NCBI RefSeq assembly: GCF_002086115.1
Contig: NZ_MVHJ01000009.1
Span: 1-64,000, forward strand
Source of the DNA: Mycolicibacterium bacteremicum
GTDB taxonomy: Bacteria > Actinomycetota > Actinomycetes > Mycobacteriales > Mycobacteriaceae
Reading direction: 5' to 3'
Length of the DNA: 64,000 nucleotides
The translations under genes and the position numbers were made by a program. Below are positions 56,201 to 64,000 of the stretch, in pieces. The notes under the pieces are model-generated. The model was not told the origin of the DNA and searched no databases. It saw only the letters and a program-made list of their open reading frames with translations. The number at the start of each line of letters is the position of its first letter. Positions within the stretch are counted from its first letter, which is position 1.

Positions 56201-57379
56201 TCAGCCCAGGATCAGGCCCGAGGTCGGCACCCCCGTACCGGCCGTGACCAGCACATGCTCGACATTGCCGACCTGGTTGACCGATGTCCCCCGCAGCTGG
56301 CGCACCCCTTCGGCGATGCCGTTCATCCCGTGGATGTAGGCCTCGCCGAGCTGACCGCCGTGAGTGTTGATGGGCAGCCGCCCGCCGATCTCGATGGCCC
56401 CACCGGCGATGAAGTCCTTGGCCTCACCCTTGCCGCAGAAGCCGAGCTCCTCGAGCTGGATGAGCGTGTACGGGGTGAAATGGTCATACAGGATCGCGGT
56501 CTGGATGTCCTCGGGCGACAACCCGCTCTGCTCCCACAGCTGGCGGCCGACCAGACCCATCTCGGGCAGTCCGAGCTCGTCGCGGTAGTACGAATACATG
56601 GTGAACTGGTCGGTCCCTGCGCCCTGGGCGGCGGCCTCGATGATCGCCGGCCGGTGCTTGAGGTCCTTCGCCCGCTCCGGGGTGGTGACCACGATGGCCA
56701 CCCCGCCGTCACTCTCCTGGCAGCAGTCCAGCAGGCGCAGCGGCTCGGCGATCCACCGGGAATTCTGGTGATCCTCGATGGTGATCGGCTTGCCGTAGAA
56801 GAAGGCCTTGGGGTTGGTGGCGGCGTGCTTGCGGTCGGCAACCGACACCGCACCGAAATCGGCACTGGTGGCACCGTATTCGTGCATGTAGCGCTGGGCG
56901 ATCATGGCCACCGATGCGGCCGGGGTGCTCAACCCGTGCGGGTATGACCAGCTGTACTCCACCCCGCGGGAATCGGCGTTGACGGTGAGCCCGCTCATCA
57001 CCTGACCGAACCGGAACTCCGAGCGCTCGTTGAAGGCCCGGTAGGCCACCACGACCTCGGCGACACCGGTCGCGACGGCCAGCGCGGCCTGCTGCACCGT
57101 CGCCGCCGCGGCGCCACCGCCGTAACCGATCTGGCTGAAGAACTTGAGGTCACCGATCCCGGTCGAGCGGGCGACGGCGGTCTCCAGGTTGGAGTCCATG
57201 GTGAACGTGACCAGGCCGTCGACGTCCGACGGGGACAGCCCGGCGTCGTCGAGTGCATCCAGTACCGCCTCGGCGGCCAACCGCAGCTCGCTGCGGCCGG
57301 AGTTCTTGGAAAAGTCGGTGGCGCCGATACCGGCGATCGCCGCCTTTCCGGACAGACCGGCCTTACCGGAGAGCGTCAT
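56201..57379 (-). CDS. ltp2: steroid side-chain retro-aldolase (thiolase-like)
   Basis: 392 residues, thiolase-fold protein that lacks the usual thiolase catalytic cysteines. Together with the DUF35 domain of ChsH2 it cleaves the C17 side-chain beta-hydroxyacyl-CoA to androstenedione and propionyl-CoA. Recognisable segments: AIAGIGATDFSKNSGRSELR near the start, YDHFTPYTLIQLEELGF and NTHGGQLGEAYIHGMNGI. ATG at 57379 overlaps the chsH1 stop by 4 bases. It belongs to the cholesterol (igr) operon. Confidence 0.95.
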   Translation of the reverse strand: MTLSGKAGLSGKAAIAGIGATDFSKNSGRSELRLAAEAVLDALDDAGLSPSDVDGLVTFTMDSNLETAVARSTGIGDLKFFSQIGYGGGAAAATVQQAALAVATGVAEVVVAYRAFNERSEFRFGQVMSGLTVNADSRGVEYSWSYPHGLSTPAASVAMIAQRYMHEYGATSADFGAVSVADRKHAATNPKAFFYGKPITIEDHQNSRWIAEPLRLLDCCQESDGGVAIVVTTPERAKDLKHRPAIIEAAAQGAGTDQFTMYSYYRDELGLPEMGLVGRQLWEQSGLSPEDIQTAILYDHFTPYTLIQLEELGFCGKGEAKDFIAGGAIEIGGRLPINTHGGQLGEAYIHGMNGIAEGVRQLRGTSVNQVGNVEHVLVTAGTGVPTSGLILG

Positions 57380-57783
57380 TTGTCCCCCAGGGTGAGCGTC
57401 GAGGTGGCGATGACGTGATTGCCGAGACTGTTGGCACCCACCACTTTCAGGGTCACCAGGTCACCGTCGATCTCGGTGACCTCACCGCTGAACGTGATGG
57501 TGTCATAGGCATACCAGGGCACCCCGAGGCGCAGTTTGATCGACCTGACCAACGCGTTCGGCCCGGCCCAGTCGGTGACGTAGCGCCCGACCAGCCCGGT
57601 ATCGGTGAGGATGTTGACGAAGATGTCCTTGGATCCCTTGGCCTGCGCCTTGTCCCGATCGTGGTGGACATCCTGGTAGTCGCGGGTGGCGATGGCGGTG
57701 GAGACGATGAACGTCGGGTCACCGTAGATCTTCAGCTCTGGCAGCGTCGTGCCGACGCGCACATCGGACGCGGTGACGGTCAT
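57376..57783 (-). CDS. chsH1: enoyl-CoA hydratase subunit, MaoC fold
   Basis: 135 residues, single hot-dog domain with TRDYQDVHHDRDKAQAKGSK and FVNILTDTGLVGRYVTDW; the Asp and His there fit the MaoC active site. ChsH1 pairs with ChsH2 to hydrate the steroid enoyl-CoA formed by ChsE1-ChsE2. The ATG at 57783 (MTVTASDV) overlaps the chsH2 stop by 4 bases; a start 5 codons upstream is less likely. Confidence 0.93.
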   Translation of the reverse strand: MTVTASDVRVGTTLPELKIYGDPTFIVSTAIATRDYQDVHHDRDKAQAKGSKDIFVNILTDTGLVGRYVTDWAGPNALVRSIKLRLGVPWYAYDTITFSGEVTEIDGDLVTLKVVGANSLGNHVIATSTLTLGDK

Positions 57784-58739
57784 GCTTGCGGCTCCCATGC
57801 GTACAAGGTCCAGGCCGGACTGACCTCGCTGTCGGCGAAGTCGATATACGTTGCGCTGACCGGCATCCCGATCTTCACCTGCGCGGCGTCGACGCCGCGC
57901 AACTCACCGAGCATCCGGACACCCTCCTCGAGCTCGACGAGGGCGATGACGAAGGGCAGGGTGCGCCCGGGGACCTTCGGCGCGTGGTGCACGACGTAGC
58001 TGAACACCGTGCCCTTGCCGGAGGACACCACATAATCGGCAGGGTCGTCCTTGTCGGCCCACACCGCGGGCACCGGCGGGTGCTGCAGGGTGCCGTCCGG
58101 GCGGCGCTGGATCCGCAGTTCGTGTGCGTTGACACCATCCCAGAAGAATTTGGTGTCGCGCGAGGACGACGGCCGCATCAGCTTGTCGGGATCGAGATCC
58201 TCGGGAATCGCCGTTGTCTCGGCCTTGGCGGCGTTGGCCGCCGGCAGGAACTTCATGATGCGCCAGTCCATATCGGCCACTTCTTCGTCGCCGACGTGCC
58301 AGCGGATCTTCTGGTTGATGAAGTAGCCCTCGCCGAGGGCGGTCTGCTTGGGTCCGACGATGCCGACGATCTCCGCACTCATCACGACCTGCTCACCGGG
58401 CTGCAGGTAACGGTGATAGGTCTGATCGCAGTTGGTGGCGACCACGCCGACGTATCCCGCGTCGTCGAACATCTTCATCGCCCGGCCCAAAGGATCGTCG
58501 TCGGAGCGCGTGCGCCCGAGCCCCATCATGGTCCACACCTGGATCATCGCCGGCGGCGCCACAACACCGGGATGTCCCGCGGCCCTCGCGGCGTCGTCAT
58601 CGACGTAGATCGGGTTCGTGTCACCGATCGCGTCGACCCAATGGTGGATCATCGGCTGGTTCACCGGATCTCGGGCCACGGTCGGTTGGCTCGTGCCACC
58701 TGCCAGGATCTGCTCGATGCCGGCACGGAGTTCGCTCAC
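57780..58739 (-). CDS. chsH2: enoyl-CoA hydratase/DUF35 subunit
   Basis: 319 residues. N-terminal MaoC-like domain (about 1-150) and C-terminal DUF35 OB-fold (about 190-319, with GTVFSYVVHHAPKVPG). ChsH2 works with ChsH1 as hydratase, and its DUF35 domain activates Ltp2. The GTG at 58739 is chosen over the one at 58745 because GGAGAGG then has normal spacing and because it overlaps the stop of the preceding minicistron as GTGA. Confidence 0.93.
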   Translation of the reverse strand: MSELRAGIEQILAGGTSQPTVARDPVNQPMIHHWVDAIGDTNPIYVDDDAARAAGHPGVVAPPAMIQVWTMMGLGRTRSDDDPLGRAMKMFDDAGYVGVVATNCDQTYHRYLQPGEQVVMSAEIVGIVGPKQTALGEGYFINQKIRWHVGDEEVADMDWRIMKFLPAANAAKAETTAIPEDLDPDKLMRPSSSRDTKFFWDGVNAHELRIQRRPDGTLQHPPVPAVWADKDDPADYVVSSGKGTVFSYVVHHAPKVPGRTLPFVIALVELEEGVRMLGELRGVDAAQVKIGMPVSATYIDFADSEVSPAWTLYAWEPQA

Positions 58740-58819
58740 CTGCACCCTCTCCGTCGAAAGTGAAGTTGTTCGTGAGATTCGGTCAGATTCACGCGATCGT
58801 GTTCAGACTCGGCGCTCAT
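58736..58819 (-). CDS. 27-codon minicistron linking the repeat array to chsH2
   Basis: ATG at 58819 reads MSAESEHDRVNLTESHEQ and ends RRRGCR at a TGA (58738-58736) that overlaps the chsH2 GTG (GTGA). Its start lies within the stop of the third repeat minicistron (ATGA). The AGAGGG upstream is in the last repeat unit. Whether the peptide itself matters is unknown; a translational coupling role is inferred. Confidence 0.45.
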   Translation of the reverse strand: MSAESEHDRVNLTESHEQLHFRRRGCR

Positions 58820-58851
58820 CTGCGCCCTCTGTTCTTCGCGCAAGCGCTCAT
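58816..58851 (-). CDS. 11-residue repeat minicistron, third
   Basis: ATG at 58851, peptide MSACAKNRGRR, TGA at 58818-58816 overlapping the next ATG. Identical to the two units upstream. Low certainty that it is translated; evidence is the frame-preserving overlap and the AGAGGG site. Confidence 0.4.
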   Translation of the reverse strand: MSACAKNRGRR

Positions 58852-58883
58852 CTGCGCCCTCTGTTCTTCGCGCAAGCGCTCAT
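58848..58883 (-). CDS. 11-residue repeat minicistron, second
   Basis: ATG at 58883, peptide MSACAKNRGRR, TGA overlapping the third minicistron's ATG. Same arrangement and caveats as its neighbours. Confidence 0.4.
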   Translation of the reverse strand: MSACAKNRGRR

Positions 58884-58915
58884 CTGCGCCCTCTGTTCTT
58901 CGCGCAAGCGCTCAT
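58880..58915 (-). CDS. 11-residue repeat minicistron, first
   Basis: ATG at 58915 shares its A with the TGA of chsE2 (TGATG). It encodes MSACAKNRGRR and stops in the ATG of the second minicistron. Ribosomes ending chsE2 could therefore reinitiate here. Confidence 0.4.
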   Translation of the reverse strand: MSACAKNRGRR

Positions 58916-60078
58916 CACCGCGGAACCCGCGGGACCTTCAGTCCGGCAGCGGCGATCATTTCGCGCATCACCTCGTTCACACCGCCACCGAAGGTGATGA
59001 CCAGATTGCGCTTGGTCATCTTGTCCAGCCAGTCCAGTAGGTGCGCGGTGTGCGGGTCGGCGGGGTTGCCGTAGCGCCCGACGACCTCCTCGGCCAGCCG
59101 GCCGACCTCCTGGATGCGTTCGGTGGAGAACACCTTGGTCGCAGCCGCATCGGCGACGGCAATGGTCTCCCCGGAGGCGGCGACCTGCCAGTTCAGCAGC
59201 TCATTGACCCGCCAGATCGATTTGATCTGCCCGAGCAGCCGGCGCGCACCCTCCTGCTCGACGGGTACCACACCGTCCGAGCCGGGTTTGGACGCCCACT
59301 CGAACACCTCGTCGTAGATTCCGGCGATGCGTCCGGCCGGACCGAGGCCGACCCGCTCGTGATTGAGCTGGGTGGTGATCAGCTTCCAGCCGCCGTGCTC
59401 CTCGCCCACCAACATGTCGGCGGGTACATGCACGTCGTTGTAGTAGGAGGCATTGGTGTGGTGGGCACCGTCGCTGAGAATGATGGGCGTCCAGGAGTAA
59501 CCGGGATCCTTGGTGTCCACGATCAGGATCGAGATGCCCTTGTGCTTGGCGGCTTCGGGATCGGTGCGGCAGGCCAGCCAGATGTAGTCGGCATCATGGG
59601 CGCCGGTGGTCCACATCTTCTGGCCGTTGACGATGTACTCGTCACCGTGGCGCACCGCGGTGGTGCGCAGCGAGGCAAGATCCGTTCCCGCTTCCGGTTC
59701 GGAGTAGCCGATCGCGAAATGCACCTCGCCGGCCAGAATCCCGGGCAGGAACTTCTTCTTCTGCGCCTCGGTACCGTGCACCTGCAGGGTCGGACCGACC
59801 GTCTGCAGGGTCACCATCGGCAGCGGCACATCGGCGCGGTTGGCCTCGTTGATGAAGATCTGCTGCTCGATCGGCCCGAAGCCCAGACCGCCGTACTCCT
59901 TGGGCCAGCCCACGCCGAGCTTGCCGTCCGAACCCATCCGCTTGATCACCGTGCGATAGGCCTCGTTGTGGCGATCGGATTCCATCGCCGCGGCTTCTTC
60001 GGGGGTGACCAGCGTCGAAAAGTACTCGCGCAGTTCATCTTGCAGCTTACGCTGCTCGGGGGTCAGTTCGATGTACAT
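58915..60078 (-). CDS. chsE2: acyl-CoA dehydrogenase subunit of cholesterol side-chain degradation
   Basis: FadE29 homologue, 387 residues, the same length as in M. tuberculosis. With ChsE1 it forms an alpha2beta2 heterotetramer that dehydrogenates 3-oxo-4-pregnene-20-carboxyl-CoA. Family motifs are FAIGYSEPEAGTDLASLRTT and VVGRYGNPADPHTAHLLDW. ATG at 60078 (MYIELTPEQRKLQDELREYF) has GGGAG upstream, 5 bases after the chsE1 stop. The TGA is followed directly by the repeat minicistrons. Confidence 0.95.
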   Translation of the reverse strand: MYIELTPEQRKLQDELREYFSTLVTPEEAAAMESDRHNEAYRTVIKRMGSDGKLGVGWPKEYGGLGFGPIEQQIFINEANRADVPLPMVTLQTVGPTLQVHGTEAQKKKFLPGILAGEVHFAIGYSEPEAGTDLASLRTTAVRHGDEYIVNGQKMWTTGAHDADYIWLACRTDPEAAKHKGISILIVDTKDPGYSWTPIILSDGAHHTNASYYNDVHVPADMLVGEEHGGWKLITTQLNHERVGLGPAGRIAGIYDEVFEWASKPGSDGVVPVEQEGARRLLGQIKSIWRVNELLNWQVAASGETIAVADAAATKVFSTERIQEVGRLAEEVVGRYGNPADPHTAHLLDWLDKMTKRNLVITFGGGVNEVMREMIAAAGLKVPRVPR

Positions 60079-60083
60079 GCTGT

Positions 60084-61082
60084 TTACGCTCCCACCAGAT
60101 CCAGTCGATATGCCGGCCCACCGAGCAACCGGGTGAGGTCCTTGATCGAGGAGAAGTACCGGTCCATCGGGTAGGTGATGTCCATCCCCATGCCACCGTG
60201 CAGGTGGTGGCACAACCGCATGGCCGGCGGCGCCTGCGAGGTGATCCAGTAGCCGAGCAAGGCCAGGTCGTCGTCGGCGTCCAGGCCTTCGGTCAGCCGG
60301 TACACCACCGATGTCGACACCAGCGCGATGGTGCGCGAGGCGATGTAGATCTCCGACAGTTGCGCGGCGACTGTCTGAAAGGTCGACAGCGGCCGGCCGA
60401 ACTGCTCGCGGGTGGCCACATAGTCGGCTGTCAGCCGCAGGGCACCGGCCACCAGGCCGGCGGCGAATGCACCGATGCCCGCCAGCACCAGCTGGTTGAC
60501 CCGGTGGATGGTCGCGCCGTCGAGGACACCGTCGACCCGGGCGCCGTCGAACACGACCACGTATTCGTCGGTGCCGTTGGCCGCCGGGGTCTTGGTGAGC
60601 GTCACCCCGGTGGCCGTCGGCGCTATCACCGCGACGCCGCCGGCTGCGGTCACCAGCAGCCACTGCGCCGATTCCGCGTAGGGGACACCGATTTTGGTCC
60701 CGCTGAGCTTCCCGTCGGACAGCGTCACCGACGGGCTGTCCGGCAGCGAGACTCCGGGCTCGTTGAGTGCCGCGGTCAGTACCGCCCCCTTGGCCACCTC
60801 GGCCAGGTAGCGATCCTGCTGCGCCTCGGAGGCCAGCTCGAGCAGCGGAATCAGTCCCAGACCGAGGGTGGCCAGCGCCGCCCCGGTGGTGCCGTGCCGA
60901 CCGATCTCGGTCAGCGCGGTGGCGACCTCGGGCAGTCCCAGCCCGTCACCCCCGAGGCGCTCCGGCACGGCGAGTGCGGCCACGCCACCGGAAACCAGTG
61001 CGTCCCAACTGTTGTCCCGTTCCAGCACCGAGGTCACCACATCGGCGACGGCCTGCTGCTCGGGGTTCGGCGTGAAGTCCAC
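60084..61082 (-). CDS. chsE1: acyl-CoA dehydrogenase subunit of cholesterol side-chain degradation
   Basis: FadE28 homologue, 332 residues, shorter than usual acyl-CoA dehydrogenases as expected for this subunit. The GTG at 61082 (VDFTPNPEQQAVADVV) has AAGGAGA eight bases upstream and starts 17 bases after the cyp125 stop. Segments such as LRLTADYVATREQFGRPLST and HHLHGGMGMD are typical. It partners the ChsE2 protein encoded next. Confidence 0.94.
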   Translation of the reverse strand: MDFTPNPEQQAVADVVTSVLERDNSWDALVSGGVAALAVPERLGGDGLGLPEVATALTEIGRHGTTGAALATLGLGLIPLLELASEAQQDRYLAEVAKGAVLTAALNEPGVSLPDSPSVTLSDGKLSGTKIGVPYAESAQWLLVTAAGGVAVIAPTATGVTLTKTPAANGTDEYVVVFDGARVDGVLDGATIHRVNQLVLAGIGAFAAGLVAGALRLTADYVATREQFGRPLSTFQTVAAQLSEIYIASRTIALVSTSVVYRLTEGLDADDDLALLGYWITSQAPPAMRLCHHLHGGMGMDITYPMDRYFSSIKDLTRLLGGPAYRLDLVGA

Positions 61083-61099
61083 CCGATTTCTCCTTGCCG

Positions 61100-63676
<2,577 letters not shown>

Positions 63677-63677
<1 letters not shown>

Positions 63678-64000
63678 TGGCATCAGACGCCGAGCGCATC
63701 GCGGCCGCCCAGGCCTATATCGACGCCCTGTCCAGCCATCGGGCCGACGCGGTGCCGTTCCACCCGGACTGCATCCGCATCGAGATGGGACTCAAGACCG
63801 GACGCTCCGGAGACCACCTGCGGCGCAGCCTGAACAACGGTCCGCAGTTCAAGGTCATCGAGAAGACGACGCCACCGGAGTTCACCGTCGACGGCGACCA
63901 CATCCGGGCCCGCTTCGACGTACTGACCAGGCCGCGCCTGCTCGGACGCCGGGTCTGCTCGCACGTCGACGAGACGTTCCTGATCCCCGCCGACGACCCG
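63677..64000 (+). CDS. SnoaL/NTF2-like protein, 5' part only
   Basis: 108 codons are visible before the window ends: AERIAAAQAYIDALSSHRAD, DCIRIEMGLKTGRSGDHLRR and VDGDHIRARFDVLTRP look like an NTF2-fold domain. ATG at 63677 overlaps the fadA5 stop (TGATG), so it is in the same operon and probably acts in steroid metabolism. The function is not recognised. Confidence 0.65.

Larger units (their letters stand above)
58813..58908. repeat. three perfect 32-bp tandem repeats between chsE2 and chsH2
   Basis: Units at 58813-58844, 58845-58876 and 58877-58908 are identical, followed by 8 bases of a fourth. On the coding (minus) strand each unit carries AGAGGG, then ATGAGCG. Because 32 is one less than 33, each unit ends one minicistron and starts the next in an ATGA overlap. 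No spacers are present, so this is not a CRISPR array. Confidence 0.95.

Noticed and set aside
58813-58914. Possible CRISPR array
   Set aside because: Three identical 32-bp units abut without spacers; this is a simple tandem repeat with reading-frame logic.

Overview
The window is high-GC actinobacterial DNA, almost certainly from a Mycolicibacterium or another mycobacterium. Both ends carry the cholesterol and steroid degradation locus: hsaE, kstD and chsH3/hsd4B on the left, and ltp2, chsH1, chsH2, chsE2, chsE1, cyp125 and fadA5 on the right. Two perfect KstR operator matches (167-180 and 62489-62502) support this. A PPE-like/EspC-like type VII secretion gene pair (54288-56156) follows ltp2.

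Between chsH3 (ends 2729) and that pair lies about 51 kb that does not belong to steroid catabolism. Its left edge holds two GAF-ANTAR regulators, an anchored acidic protein and a DUF218 protein (3104-6525). Next comes a minus-strand PKS-NRPS operon (18387 to 6540): a KS-AT-ACP-aminotransferase PKS, two C-A-PCP NRPS proteins whose A domains are almost identical in DNA, and a stand-alone thioesterase with a TubC-type docking domain. The organisation recalls iturin/mycosubtilin and predicts a beta-amino-acyl dipeptide or lipopeptide.

Divergent from it, a plus-strand operon (18984-28056) makes UDP-glucuronate and UDP-xylose, starts a polysaccharide repeat unit on a lipid carrier, and encodes a lysine 2,3-aminomutase-like enzyme, two acyltransferases, an FkbM methyltransferase and a secreted polysaccharide lyase. 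Converging on it is a long minus-strand operon (50078 to 27991). It carries glmS, a stand-alone adenylation protein, a PCP, a flavin amine oxidase, a sugar epimerase, Wzz-, Wzy- and Wzx-like proteins, four glycosyltransferases, a GDP-mannose dehydrogenase-like enzyme, a heparinase/alginate-lyase-like protein, a two-domain oxidoreductase and a polysaccharide deacetylase. Two paralogous LuxR-type regulators and a fifth glycosyltransferase follow (50283-53594). Together this reads as a Wzx/Wzy-type uronic-acid-containing exopolysaccharide locus joined to a PKS-NRPS locus.

Three observations suggest an integrated and possibly undescribed system. First, the aminomutase keeps both lysine-contacting aspartates, and the stand-alone A domain yields the pocket code DTEDVGTMVK, which I remember as the beta-lysine code; with the PCP and the amine oxidase this implies a beta-lysine branch serving the polysaccharide or the lipopeptide. 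Second, the same promoter-like element (GGTCCATGTAC, exactly 19 nt, ATAGTG) precedes the ugd operon, the glmS operon and one luxR-type gene, with a weaker copy before the last glycosyltransferase, so these units look like one regulon. Third, chsE2 and chsH2 are joined by four overlapping minicistrons built from a 32-bp tandem repeat. All functional calls rest on reading motifs by eye; no database search was run.
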